Below, in pieces: positions 53,051 to 62,437 of a stretch of DNA of 64,000 nucleotides. The position numbers and the translations under genes were made by a program. Location: positions 2,830,001-2,894,000 of the forward strand of contig NZ_OY775906.1 in the NCBI RefSeq assembly GCF_963675065.1, in the 5' to 3' direction. Below the pieces are notes generated by a model, which had not been told where the DNA came from, ran no database searches, and worked only from the letters and a program-made list of their open reading frames with translations. This stretch comes from an uncultured Draconibacterium sp. (GTDB lineage Bacteria; Bacteroidota; Bacteroidia; Bacteroidales; Prolixibacteraceae). Every line of letters starts with the position of its first letter. Positions within the stretch are counted from its first letter, which is position 1.

Positions 53051-54013
53051 ATGAAACAAATTCTCTCTTTCCTTTTACTGATTTCCAGCTGTTATGTATC
53101 CTATGGGCAAGGAACTGTCGAAGCTGAATTTGATACCATTTTTCATTATCAGTTTGAGTCACTTAGAAATACGCACCACAAAAAAATCCTGATAGACCAA
53201 TCTCACAATACTATATATTCACTCTCGTATGGTAAAGAGACAGCACGTGAAATGATTAGAATCATGGATGAGGATGGATTTAACGTCCAATTTACAAACC
53301 AAATTCTTGATTCAACAAATCTAACTGCATCAAAGCCGGACATGCTTGTTTTACATGGCATGCCAAATGATAAAATTGTATTAGGTAGCGGAGATAAAAA
53401 AGAAGTAATTTATAAATCACCGTTAAGTGAAAACGAGGTCATGGGTGTTGCTAAATATGTTTATAATGGAGGAAGTCTTCTTTTGTTTTTAAGTCATTTC
53501 CCGGGGGGCAGTGGTGCTTTGCCGTTATTAGAGGCATTTAGCATTAAATTCAGAGATGGTTATGCTTATCATCCCAATTTTCCAGGGCACAATGGTGGTT
53601 TGTGTAGTCATTTTTTGATGACTCCTGAAAATGGAATGGTTAACGTAAATCATCCTGTTTTGGCTTCAAGACTTTCAGGCGAAATCCTACCAGAGACGAT
53701 AAAATTTTTATGCGGAGCAGCCATATATAGGAATCCGGAAGACAACATTCTTCCCTTTCCAAATAATACAATAAATTTTACGCCTACTCACGACGGAAGC
53801 GTAGACATTGAAGAAACTTCCGATTCATATGCTGGAATGATTGGATTTAATTTTGGTGCAGGTAGAGTTATTGTATGCACGGATCAAGGCATTTTCAGAA
53901 GTCTGGATTTATTGATTGACGGTGAAAAGATTCCGGTGACGATTCATGACCCCGATTGTGATAATGCGAACTTGTTTTTAAACTCAATAAGATGGTTAGC
54001 AAAATTGCAATAA
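53051..54013 (+). CDS. Secreted GATase1/DUF4350-like protein
   Basis: 320 residues. Signal peptide MKQILSFLLLISSCYVSYGQ. The start of the mature part, KKILIDQSHNTIYSLSYGKETAREMIRIMDEDGFNVQF, followed by KPDMLVLHGMP, NGGSLLLFLSHFPGG and a late FGAGRVIVCTDQGIF, resembles the flavodoxin-like glutamine-amidotransferase fold of DUF4350/ThuA-like proteins. No catalytic Cys was confidently assigned. It is 22 bp after the GNAT gene. Confidence 0.62.
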   Translation: MKQILSFLLLISSCYVSYGQGTVEAEFDTIFHYQFESLRNTHHKKILIDQSHNTIYSLSYGKETAREMIRIMDEDGFNVQFTNQILDSTNLTASKPDMLVLHGMPNDKIVLGSGDKKEVIYKSPLSENEVMGVAKYVYNGGSLLLFLSHFPGGSGALPLLEAFSIKFRDGYAYHPNFPGHNGGLCSHFLMTPENGMVNVNHPVLASRLSGEILPETIKFLCGAAIYRNPEDNILPFPNNTINFTPTHDGSVDIEETSDSYAGMIGFNFGAGRVIVCTDQGIFRSLDLLIDGEKIPVTIHDPDCDNANLFLNSIRWLAKLQ

Positions 54014-54073
54014 AAACAATTCACAAATAAAGCACTAAAAATACGCTTCTAAAAAGAATTTAAAACAAACGAT

Positions 54074-54442
54074 ATGAGTTCTAATCCGATTAATCTGGTC
54101 GTACGATTTCTACTAGAAATCTCTTCCTTGGTAGTAATAGGAATTTGGGGGTGGAAACAATGTGAGAACTGGGAACGATATGTTCTGGCTATTGGCTTGC
54201 CGGTATTTGCAGCTGCTTTATGGGGAACATTTGCAGTTGCTAACGACCCCAGCCGTTCGGGGAATGCTCCCATACCCGTTCCAGAAATAGTACGACTAGG
54301 TATTGAATTTCTGGTCTTTGGTTTTGCCGCCTGGACATTGTACAATATGAAATCAAATCGGCTGAGTCTTGTGTTCGTTGTCTTAGTGCTTGTGCATTAT
54401 GTCATTTCTTATGATCGCATATTCTGGTTACTAAAAAAATAA
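54074..54442 (+). CDS. YrdB (DUF2568) family membrane protein
   Basis: 122 residues, about four helices. The family signature is AALWGTFAVANDPSRSG and PVPEIVRLGIEFLVFG. Function unknown. It sits 60 bp after the preceding gene and 4 bp before the hydrolase gene. Confidence 0.87.
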   Translation: MSSNPINLVVRFLLEISSLVVIGIWGWKQCENWERYVLAIGLPVFAAALWGTFAVANDPSRSGNAPIPVPEIVRLGIEFLVFGFAAWTLYNMKSNRLSLVFVVLVLVHYVISYDRIFWLLKK

Positions 54443-54446
54443 ATCC

Positions 54447-55730
54447 ATGATATATATATATATTATAACAATCGTTCAACTGTTCTCTTTTGGAGAATTA
54501 AATGCTCAAATCTGGTCAGGAACTATTCAATACGGAAAATCGACGATTGATTATCACGTGGAATTGAAAAAAGTGGAGAATCAAACAAAAGCATTCTTTA
54601 CTAGTATAGATATGAATGCGTATGAAATTCCATGTCAAAATACAACGCTGGAACAAGACACTTTGAAATTTTATGTAGTAAGCGATTTTTATACTTATGA
54701 GTACCAGTATGTGAAACAATCTGAAAACTTCAAAGGAAACTTGAAAATCTATTCCAATGAATCAGAACAACTGTTAAATTCTTTTGAAACAAAACTCAAC
54801 AAAACCGAGCCGTACCAGCAGAATAAAACAGAGAAGAAAGATTTTACATTTGAATCGAACGGACTTCAACTTTATGGCACTTTGTGGAAACCTAAGGAAT
54901 CAGTTCAAAAGGGGCTATTCTTTGTTACCTCTTCACAGGGAAACGACCGAAGCGGAACCAATGCAGAAGCTTATTATTTTACCAGTTTAGGTTATACGGT
55001 TTTTAATTACGATAAACGGGGGACCGGAAAATCAGATGGAGATTGGCAATCAGCAACCATCGAAGAGCTATGTTCTGACGATATGAATGCACTGGAATTC
55101 TTCTCAAAAATTTCATCCCTTCCATTGGCAGATATTGGGATAAAAGGAAGTAGTCAGGGAGGAATTAAAATTCCTTACATAATGTCAAAAATGCCTGATT
55201 TGGGTTTTGGTATTTCCGTTAGTTGTCCTGCTTGTACACTCTTGGAAAGTGATTTAAACCATTGGAAAAATTTGAATTACAATAATATTGGAAAGGATAA
55301 AATAGAGTTGGCATTAAAAGTTCAAAAAGCCGGGTATAATTATCTCGCAGGAAATATTCTTTACGAATCATTAGAGCAACTAAAAAATGAAAATAGCAAT
55401 GAGGATTGGTTAAAATACATTTGGATACCTGAACGTGATGTTCAAAAAGATTACAAACTAAACTTTAGCGGACTTCCATATTTTGAGAAAATTACGCAGC
55501 CGGTGTTAGTAATTCAAGGATTAGCTGATGAGGTAATTCCGCACAACAGTTACAAATCCATTGAAAAGGGAATTCGTAAGTCGAATTCAACAAATTATCA
55601 GCTTATAACTTTAGAAAACACCTCACATTCCATGACCTGGCTGAATGAAGACTTTCCCTATTTTCAAATTCTTTCACCCGAATATCTTCCTGGAATAAGC
55701 GATTGGTTAACGAAGATTCGAAACAATTAA
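54447..55730 (+). CDS. Secreted alpha/beta hydrolase
   Basis: 427 residues. It begins MIYIYIITIVQLFSFGELNAQ, a short signal peptide. An N-terminal beta domain (to about 125) precedes the hydrolase fold with NYDKRGTGKSDGDW, nucleophile elbow GIKGSSQGGIK (Ser235 region), VLVIQGLADEVIP and a catalytic His in LENTSHSMTW. It resembles prolyl-oligopeptidase-like/dienelactone-type esterases. Four bases separate it from yrdB and two from the last gene. Confidence 0.87.
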   Translation: MIYIYIITIVQLFSFGELNAQIWSGTIQYGKSTIDYHVELKKVENQTKAFFTSIDMNAYEIPCQNTTLEQDTLKFYVVSDFYTYEYQYVKQSENFKGNLKIYSNESEQLLNSFETKLNKTEPYQQNKTEKKDFTFESNGLQLYGTLWKPKESVQKGLFFVTSSQGNDRSGTNAEAYYFTSLGYTVFNYDKRGTGKSDGDWQSATIEELCSDDMNALEFFSKISSLPLADIGIKGSSQGGIKIPYIMSKMPDLGFGISVSCPACTLLESDLNHWKNLNYNNIGKDKIELALKVQKAGYNYLAGNILYESLEQLKNENSNEDWLKYIWIPERDVQKDYKLNFSGLPYFEKITQPVLVIQGLADEVIPHNSYKSIEKGIRKSNSTNYQLITLENTSHSMTWLNEDFPYFQILSPEYLPGISDWLTKIRNN

Positions 55731-55732
55731 CA

Positions 55733-56082
55733 ATGAACGCTGCTACAATTAGTATTTTTATTTGGGAAATTTATGTGTTGCTGATGGGCCTGCTGTTGGT
55801 ATTGATTCCCGGGAAACACTCATTCTTTGTGGTCAAGAAAATCCAAAAGATCATTGGGCCAGAATTGCCGGAATTATGATTATTTCTCTTGGATATTTCT
55901 ATTTAAACGCTGCTCATAACGAAGTTTATAGTTTTTACCAGGCATCGATTGTTGCTCGATTTACCGGATTAGTTGGCTTTATTGGATTAGCAACCTTTAA
56001 AATGGCTAAACCCAGAAGAATTTTCGTTGAAATTATTGACGCTTTTGGTGCAATTTGGACTTTGTTAACCTTGACAAATTAA
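55733..56082 (+). pseudogene. Small membrane protein gene with apparent 1-bp deletion (frameshift)
   Basis: The 5' part from the ATG at 55733 reads MNAATISIFIWEIYVLLMGLLLVLIPG. Shortly after, at about 55808-55817, the reading frame must move to match the rest: TLILCGQENPKDHWARIAGI, then SLGYFYLNAAHNEVYSFYQASIVARF and IDAFGAIWTLLTLTN. Together these form a typical four-helix Bacteroidota membrane protein of about 116 residues. Without the shift the first frame stops soon after. The 3' frame alone would need a TTG start inside the first helix. It could be a real inactivating mutation or a sequencing/assembly error. Confidence 0.75.
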
Positions 56083-56384
56083 GTCTTAAAAAATGCAGAA
56101 TTATTAAAGAATTGTAGAATTCATTTAATAAAATGACTGATTTCTCTTTTGAACAGGTGCCTCTGGTGATTAGAATTCAAATTCATTGTCCTGATTTACG
56201 TCATAGCATCTTTTTCGATGTCCTGAATCATGTAGACAAATCCTTCCTGTGTCCTGAATCACGAAGATTCATGAGGTGCATGTCCTGTGTTCAGGATTGG
56301 CGACAACAAACACTTTTTTACATCCCATAAACCCTTGATATTTGCAGTGTTAGTTAAGACGAATATGTAATCAAAAAAAATGTC
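56083..56384. other. Intergenic region with repeated TGTCCTGAATCA units
   Basis: 302 bp. TGTCCTGA occurs at 56188, TGTCCTGAATCA at 56220 and 56251 (31 bp apart) and TGTCCTG at 56283. TGAATC/GATTCA (56256-56272) and TCCTG/CAGGA (56285-56298) can form small hairpins. The short open frame at 56133-56330 has no family signature and is probably not a gene. Confidence 0.5.
56220..56298 (+). repeat. Short direct repeats with hairpins
   Basis: Two exact 12-base repeats TGTCCTGAATCA, 31 bp apart, plus partial copies on either side and two small hairpins. Too small and degenerate for a CRISPR array. Confidence 0.6.
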
Positions 56385-57605
56385 ATGGATTTTCAGCCTT
56401 TAATAAAAAAATCGAGAATAGAAGTGGTAGACGCCCTGAGGGGATTTGCACTTCTTGGCGTATTAATGGCCAACATTCCATTTGCCGATGCTTCGTTTGT
56501 TGTAGGTAAATTGGATCCTTTAATGAACTTTCTCTATCACTTTCTGATAGATAAGAAGTTTATAACCATTTTCTCCATGCTCTTTGGTTTTGGCTTTTAT
56601 ATTCAAATGCAAAGGGCTGAAGCTAAAAATGTCGATTTCACCCGATACTTTTCCTTTCGGATGTTGCTACTATTCGCCATTGGCAGTTTACATGCATTTA
56701 TAATATGGAATGGAGATATATTACGTGCTTATGCTTTTGGTGGAATTATTTTAATGTTCATTCGTAAATGGCCACTGAAACGATTATTAACGACTGCCCT
56801 ATTATTTAACATATTCCTGACTAGTGTATTTTTTATTGGGAACAGTGCACTGGGTTGGCAAATTTATAATTACGACTATGCATTGGCAACCGAAAGAGTA
56901 CTCACCACATCATACTTCAGATACCTCGTTATCAATGCAATTATGGATCCCTGGGTGAATTTTTTTAAGGATATGCCAATTACACTTGTTTTCACTTTTG
57001 GAAATATGTTAATTGGATTTATCCTCGCAAAAGTTGATTTCTTTCATTCGCCAAAAAAACTGAGAAATCATACCAATTGGTTTATCATGCTCGGTTTGAC
57101 ACTGGGATTGGCATCGAGTTTTATCTATTATAAAATAATGGTCGGAGATATTGAATTAGACTTGCCAATGCTTTGGCTACCCTTTGTTCTGGTTAGCGGA
57201 ATGATATTGCAAAGTTTAATGTACGTGTCAGTATTTGTCAGATTGTATCAGTACAAGGTGCTCCAAAAGTTATTGCATTTTTTTACGTACGTAGGCAAAA
57301 CAGCCTTGAGCAATTACATTCTTCAATCGATTTTATATGTCCTCGTCTTTGATCATTGTGGCCAAACTTTTCAGCTTTTTGGAAAATTAACCATCGCTCA
57401 AACATTTCTGTTCGGAATCCTTTTCTTTCTGTTTCAAACTGCAATAAGCTATATGTGGCTCCGAAAACACACGCAAGGTCCGCTTGAATTTGCCTGGAAA
57501 AAGATGAGTTACCAAATGGCAAAACCTAAAAATGAAAACACATCAAATAAAAATACAACATCATTCAGACACACTATTAAACAACACACTACCAACACCT
57601 TATAA
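56385..57605 (+). CDS. DUF418 (YeiB-like) membrane protein
   Basis: 406 residues. The conserved start IEVVDALRGFALLGVLMANIPF is diagnostic, followed by about eight helices with FSMLFGFGFYIQMQRAE and the C-terminal block YVGKTALSNYILQSILY and GPLEFAWKKM. DUF418 proteins are inner-membrane proteins related to acyltransferases of the OafA type, with no defined reaction. The C-terminal tail is hydrophilic and basic (KNENTSNKNTTSFRHTIKQ). Confidence 0.9.
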   Translation: MDFQPLIKKSRIEVVDALRGFALLGVLMANIPFADASFVVGKLDPLMNFLYHFLIDKKFITIFSMLFGFGFYIQMQRAEAKNVDFTRYFSFRMLLLFAIGSLHAFIIWNGDILRAYAFGGIILMFIRKWPLKRLLTTALLFNIFLTSVFFIGNSALGWQIYNYDYALATERVLTTSYFRYLVINAIMDPWVNFFKDMPITLVFTFGNMLIGFILAKVDFFHSPKKLRNHTNWFIMLGLTLGLASSFIYYKIMVGDIELDLPMLWLPFVLVSGMILQSLMYVSVFVRLYQYKVLQKLLHFFTYVGKTALSNYILQSILYVLVFDHCGQTFQLFGKLTIAQTFLFGILFFLFQTAISYMWLRKHTQGPLEFAWKKMSYQMAKPKNENTSNKNTTSFRHTIKQHTTNTL

Positions 57606-57843
57606 CAAAACCGAACGCGTTGGGAATTTAATCGAACTAATTACATCAATTCAAAACAGTACGACTTTCCGTATTCGTTCGATTGGACGAATCCAAAGTC
57701 TCAAATTTGTAACAGTTAAAGAAATTCATACAAAAAATAACAATCACATTATTAATAAACAATTAAAACAATTTATCATGAAACGAGCATTAGAAAATCA
57801 AAATGAGAAAAAGACTTATTGTAGCGAGTTCAACCGAATTCCA

Positions 57844-58596
57844 ATGAAATTAAACATTCTTAATGAGGTTAAAACAAAAGTATTTTTAGCAACAATTCTA
57901 GCATTGGGAGTTTTATTCACTTCTTGTGTAAAGGATCACTTCGAAGTAATTCCATCGGATAAAGTCACCACTACCGATTTTTCCGCATCAGGCATTAGCC
58001 AGTTAGCCGTTTCCGACATCTTCCACGTGTATGTTCGCTTCTCGGAAACAGAGGAATCGGTTCGGATTGAGGCAAACGAAAATTTACATTCATTTATCGA
58101 AGTAAATCAAACGGGCGACCGTTTATCGGTTGGATTAGAGAAAGACACCAACATCAGTGGGACCCCGGTTTTAAACGTTTATGTTACAACCGCTTCTCTT
58201 TCAGAAGTTCATTCAGAGGGTGCTGCATCTGTCGAATTCTACGATGCCCTTCTTAACGATCAGTTTCAAGTTGAATTGATTGGTGCCAGCTATTTTAAAG
58301 GATCGCTTGAAACCGGAATAGTAAACGCATACATTGAGGGTGCCTCAAAAATGGAAATCGATGGCTCATGCACCACCTTTCAAATTGATGCGATAGGAGC
58401 ATCCGAAATGACTGGATTTGACTTTGTAAGCGACAACCTGAATGCCGATCTGGACGGGGGCTCTGAAATCTCATTAAGCGTTCAGCAAAAACTGGATGTT
58501 ACCGCGAGGGGTGCTTCAAAAGTTTATTACAAAGGGAACGGCGTTATCGAAAATCAGGATCTGAAAGACGCATCCGAAATCATCAACGTGAACTAG
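57844..58596 (+). CDS. GIN-domain (DUF2807) lipoprotein
   Basis: 250 residues from the ATG at 57844, which begins a lipoprotein signal (MKLNILNEVKTKVFLATIL ... LFTSC, Cys28). An ATG at 57778 would give a 22-residue longer, hydrophilic N-terminus and is the alternative; the open frame extends further to 57532 inside the DUF418 gene. The rest is the right-handed beta-helix GIN domain (ISQLAVSDIFHVYVRFSETE, HSEGAASVEF, YIEGASKMEIDG, ARGASKVYYKG repeats). These are common Bacteroidota surface lipoproteins, named auto-transporter adhesin heads, without known function. The TonB receptor gene follows after 187 bp. Confidence 0.86.
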   Translation: MKLNILNEVKTKVFLATILALGVLFTSCVKDHFEVIPSDKVTTTDFSASGISQLAVSDIFHVYVRFSETEESVRIEANENLHSFIEVNQTGDRLSVGLEKDTNISGTPVLNVYVTTASLSEVHSEGAASVEFYDALLNDQFQVELIGASYFKGSLETGIVNAYIEGASKMEIDGSCTTFQIDAIGASEMTGFDFVSDNLNADLDGGSEISLSVQQKLDVTARGASKVYYKGNGVIENQDLKDASEIINVN

Positions 58597-58783
58597 AAAC
58601 CCAGGCAACAGAAAACAGAAACCCACTGAAAACAAAAAACAAAAAACTATGAAACAAACATGAACTTTTTAAATCATTGATTCACAAACAAACATGATTA
58701 AAAAAGTTTATGTGAGAGCGGAGTACTTACATCCGTTCTCAAATTTTAAAGCAATTTATTGAAAACTTGAAAATTTTAAACGG

Positions 58784-61153
58784 ATGAAGACAATACTATT
58801 AACCTTGCTTATATGCATTTCACCGGGGCTACTATTTGCGCAGGAATTAACACAAACCGTTAAAGGAAAGATAATTGATGCGGACACAAAAGGACCACTT
58901 CCGGGAGCAAATATTATTTTGCTTTCGGGCGAAAGTATGGCAAAAGGCACCTCATCGGATGCAAACGGGAACTTTAAACTCGAAAAAGTTCCTGTTGGCC
59001 GACAAAACTTTAAAATTACATTTCTCGGTTATGAAGAGGTGTATCTCAATGAAATCATGGTTGGCTCGGGCCGGGAAGTTGTGCTAAACATTGAAATGAA
59101 AGAATCAGTTGCTGATTTGGACGAGGTGACGGTTTACGCCTACAATGATAAAAGCGAACCGATCAACCAAATGGCAACCATAAGTGCCACTCAAATTACA
59201 GTTGAATCTACCTCGCGTATTGCAGCCGGAATAAACGATCCGGGAAGAACAGCACAATCGTTCGCAGGCGTTTCTTCTGCCGACGACGAAAACAACGAAC
59301 TGGTTATCCGGGGTAATTCTCCACGCGGAATGTTGTGGCGAATGGAAGGAATCGAAATTCCGAATCCGAACCACTTTACCAATGGTGAAGGCGGCTCGGG
59401 AGGAGGTGTTTCGGCGCTAAGTACACAGGTTTTAGCTAATTCCGATTTTTTCACAGGAGCATTCCCAGCAGAATACGGAAATGCTCTTTCGGGGGTGTTC
59501 GACTTAAAATTACGAAACGGGAACTACGAAAAACACGAATATGCTTTTCAGCTGGGCGTACTGGGAGCCCAGGCGGCTCTTGAAGGTCCGCTAAAAAAAG
59601 GCAGCGAAGCATCTTACCTGCTAAACTACCGTTATTCAACTTTAAAACTTTTAAGCAAAGCGGGTATTGATATCAGCGGTGGCGACATCATTCCCGAATG
59701 GCAGGATCTATCGTATAAATTTTACATCCCTACAAAAAAAGCCGGGTACTTTTCTGTTTGGGGATTGGGAGGAATTAGTTCTGCAGGTTCAACTGTCGTT
59801 CAGGACACTTCGTACTGGACTTACCGGTCTGACCGTTTTCGGGATACGGAAGATCATCAACTTGGAATTGTTGGTTTAACGCACAATTACCTTTTTCCCA
59901 ACTCTAAAACCTATATCAAAACAGTGGCTGCCTATTCGCATACTAAAAATGAAGTTACGGTTGATTCGCTGGATTACGACTTAAAACCGGCAACCACAGA
60001 AAGCGAAAATTTCGCCTACAACACTTTTAGTTTTAATTCATTCATCAATCACAAATTCAATGCACAACATGTGCTGATGGGCGGTTTCATTTTCCATAAC
60101 CGGGGCTATAATCTCGATGCGTCGAGTTTGAATTTTGACACCGGCAATTTGGAACAACAAGTTAAAAGTAAAGGAAGTACGCAGGTTTTTGAATCATACG
60201 TACAATGGAAATATCGCTTAAATGAAAAAGTTGATATCAACTCGGGGCTTCATTCTACTTTCCTTGCATTGAATAAGGATTACAGTGTTGAACCTCGTTT
60301 AGGAATCCGCTGGGATATTACGAAGCAGCACCGAATTAATTTTGGAGCCGGTTTACACAGCAAAATTGAACCGATTTCAATTTATCTGGCAGAAAGAGAA
60401 TTAAACGATGGCAGCGTTATTCAACCAAATAAAGATTTAAAAATCACGAAAGCTGCCCATGTGGTTGTAGGGTACAACTGGAATTTTGCACCCGATTTCC
60501 GATTGAAAGCTGAAGTGTATTATCAGCATCTGTATGATGTTCCGGTTGATCCAAACGACTCGACAAATACAGTAAGTGCCCTTAATTTTAGCAGTGGTTT
60601 TACCAACGATAAACTATCGAACCAGGGAACGGGAAGAAATTATGGAGTAGAACTAACGCTTGAAAAGTTCTTCTCCAACAACTGGTACCTGCTTACAACG
60701 GCGTCACTTTTCGAATCGAAATACACCATGCCCGATGGTGTTGAACGAAACTCCGCATTTAACAGTAAGTACATTTTTAATGTAGTGGGCGGAAAAGAGT
60801 TTGAAGTGGGTAAAAACAAACAAAACATACTCGGATTAAATATGAGAACCATGTGGAGAGGTGGTTACCGCACCACCCCGCTTGATATGGAAGCCTCGCT
60901 CGCTCAAAACCGTGAAGTGAGGAATTATTCGCGCGCCTTTGAAACAAAAGTGCCCGACTACTATCGGGTTGATTGTGGAATCAGCTACCGGAAAAACAAA
61001 CCTTCGTGGTCGTGGATCGTTTCTCTCGACATTCAAAATGTAAGCGGTCGTTTAAATGTTTGGGATGAATTTTACAGTCCGGAAACCAAAAAAGTTGAAA
61101 AAAACTACATGAATGGAATGATCCCGATTTTGAATTACAGAGTTGAATTCTGA
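58784..61153 (+). CDS. TonB-dependent receptor with CarboxypepD-regulatory domain
   Basis: 789 residues. The signal peptide ends at LLFAQ, followed by a CarboxypepD_reg-like domain (about 25-105: KGKIIDADTKGPLPGANIIL), plug (VTVYAY..., NELVIRGNSPRGMLWRMEGIEIPNPNHF) and a 22-strand-type barrel ending ILNYRVEF with terminal Phe. It imports a ligand across the outer membrane using TonB energy. No SusD-like partner is nearby, so it is not a canonical polysaccharide locus, and the ligand is unknown. Confidence 0.93.
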   Translation: MKTILLTLLICISPGLLFAQELTQTVKGKIIDADTKGPLPGANIILLSGESMAKGTSSDANGNFKLEKVPVGRQNFKITFLGYEEVYLNEIMVGSGREVVLNIEMKESVADLDEVTVYAYNDKSEPINQMATISATQITVESTSRIAAGINDPGRTAQSFAGVSSADDENNELVIRGNSPRGMLWRMEGIEIPNPNHFTNGEGGSGGGVSALSTQVLANSDFFTGAFPAEYGNALSGVFDLKLRNGNYEKHEYAFQLGVLGAQAALEGPLKKGSEASYLLNYRYSTLKLLSKAGIDISGGDIIPEWQDLSYKFYIPTKKAGYFSVWGLGGISSAGSTVVQDTSYWTYRSDRFRDTEDHQLGIVGLTHNYLFPNSKTYIKTVAAYSHTKNEVTVDSLDYDLKPATTESENFAYNTFSFNSFINHKFNAQHVLMGGFIFHNRGYNLDASSLNFDTGNLEQQVKSKGSTQVFESYVQWKYRLNEKVDINSGLHSTFLALNKDYSVEPRLGIRWDITKQHRINFGAGLHSKIEPISIYLAERELNDGSVIQPNKDLKITKAAHVVVGYNWNFAPDFRLKAEVYYQHLYDVPVDPNDSTNTVSALNFSSGFTNDKLSNQGTGRNYGVELTLEKFFSNNWYLLTTASLFESKYTMPDGVERNSAFNSKYIFNVVGGKEFEVGKNKQNILGLNMRTMWRGGYRTTPLDMEASLAQNREVRNYSRAFETKVPDYYRVDCGISYRKNKPSWSWIVSLDIQNVSGRLNVWDEFYSPETKKVEKNYMNGMIPILNYRVEF

Positions 61154-61283
61154 GTATAAATACTTAACATCTAAATAGTAAAAGAACTACCCAGATGTTG
61201 CTTTTTAGATTAGACTATAGTACTAATCAGCGTTAGCATCTATAAACAATGTATTACTCAGAGCCGAATAAATTAGAAATTAA

Positions 61284-61312
61284 AAAGAGACTTCTGATAC
61301 AGAGGTCTCTTT
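61284..61312. terminator. Bidirectional intrinsic terminator
   Basis: AAAGAGACTTCTG/CAGAGGTCTCTTT, a 13-bp stem with one G-T pair and a 3-base loop, between the convergent receptor gene (ends 61153) and the secreted-protein gene (ends 61330). Confidence 0.85.
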
Positions 61313-61329
61313 ATAACTTCCACTTGAGT

Positions 61330-61830
61330 CTATTTTTTGTCGTAAACCGATGTGGTTGTTACGGTACCTCCGTCCCTGTTTGGCCTGGTTGATACAATTG
61401 AAAGCGTTTTAGCATCGTTCAGTGTCCAAACCTGGGTCGATTTTATTTCCATATCGTTGAAATTCATTTTAGTTACGATAGTTAGCGATTTTCCATCATC
61501 AGACCACTTGGCTGTCGATTTGCTTTCACCTCTTCCAAAAGAGTTTACACTTTCTTTCCCATCAAGGGTGTACTTACTTGTAAAACTCTGATCGTTAAAC
61601 GATCTTTCAACCGAAAGAAGATTGGCCTCTTGTTTTACAACAAAATCGCCACCTCCAAATCGGCGGCCGCTATCGCCCAATTTACTTTTCGATTCATTAA
61701 AAGCCCAATTGCCTGCAAAATTAGTTTTACCCTGTGCTTTTGCCATTGCCGGAACAATTAGCATTAAGCACATAACAACTGATAACATCCGCAAGAAACT
61801 CATTTGTTTGTTTGTGTAATTTTTTTTCAT
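61330..61830 (-). CDS. Secreted protein of unknown function
   Basis: 166 residues from the ATG at 61830 (ATG at 61803 also possible). Signal peptide ends AMAKAQ. The mature part has a short compositional pattern KTNFAGNWAFNESKSKLGD, then beta-strand-like segments (LLSVERSFNDQSFTSKYTLDG, KSLTIVTKMNFNDMEIKSTQVWTL, SIVSTRPNRDGG). The layout resembles lipocalin-like/THAP-type small beta proteins common in Bacteroidota; no precise family is claimed. Confidence 0.7.
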   Translation of the reverse strand: MKKNYTNKQMSFLRMLSVVMCLMLIVPAMAKAQGKTNFAGNWAFNESKSKLGDSGRRFGGGDFVVKQEANLLSVERSFNDQSFTSKYTLDGKESVNSFGRGESKSTAKWSDDGKSLTIVTKMNFNDMEIKSTQVWTLNDAKTLSIVSTRPNRDGGTVTTTSVYDKK

Positions 61831-62236
61831 GTCAATTAAATTAGTTTTTGAATGATTGAATTGATTTAACTAGTAATAAGGTAATCCCCCGGTGTAAAAT
61901 ACAGTTCATATTTTTACCAATTTCATACCTCAACTTATTGTCGATTTTAACTTTTACATCCGATTCAGAGAACAACACCATAGCTTTGGCAGAACAACAA
62001 TTGTTTTCAGATAATGAAACATGCCAACCAGTGGTAGATGTCTTTATTTATTTGTATTCGAATATTTAGCGTTTGACTATTGAAAACATAAAAAGTAAAA
62101 TCGTTATTTTAAAAAAATGAAATGAGGCTCATTCTCCGGCCTAATCGCAAAACCCATTGATCCGATTATAACAACATTGAATTTGACAAAATTAATTGAA
62201 GGTTGTGAACTGTTCCGGTTTAGAATAAATACAAGT

Positions 62237-62271
62237 TCACTAGTGTCCCATTAAAATTGGGACACTAGTGA
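62237..62271. repeat. Perfect 14-bp inverted repeat TCACTAGTGTCCCA
   Basis: TCACTAGTGTCCCA (62237-62250), loop TTAAAAT, exact complement TGGGACACTAGTGA (62258-62271). No T-run follows, so it is not an ordinary terminator. No gene is adjacent within 150 bp on either side. Confidence 0.75.
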
Positions 62272-62316
62272 TACAATTTAAAACCTGTGTCATCTACTTA
62301 AAAACAAGACGTAAAT

Positions 62317-62350
62317 CAAAAAGGTCAACCGAATTCGATTGACCTTTTTG
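62317..62350 (-). terminator. Terminator after PspC gene
   Basis: CAAAAAGGTCAA/TTGACCTTTTTG, 12-bp stem, loop with GAATTC. It is 87 bp past the pspC-like stop and carries the T-run on the minus strand. Confidence 0.75.
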
Positions 62351-62437
62351 TTTGCTCCCCTGCCAGTTGGAATGTACAACCTGGTATAATAATGACATTT
62401 TATAGTGATCAGGGTTCTTCCGTATTAACAAACTCTT

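Larger units (their letters stand above)
61831..62437. other. Intergenic region with two hairpins
   Basis: 607 bp without a gene. It contains a perfect 14-bp inverted repeat at 62237-62271 and a terminator at 62317-62350. The remainder is AT-rich. Confidence 0.5.

Noticed and set aside
56220..56298. CRISPR array
   Set aside because: Only two exact 12-base repeats with 19-base spacing and no cas genes in the window.
56133..56330. 65-codon open frame in the repeat spacer
   Set aside because: Most of it consists of the repeated TGTCCTGA units, with an unusual Cys/His/Arg composition and no known family.
57532..57843. N-terminal extension of the GIN-domain protein
   Set aside because: The open frame begins inside the DUF418 gene and the extra 104 residues have no signal peptide; the lipoprotein signal starts at 57844.
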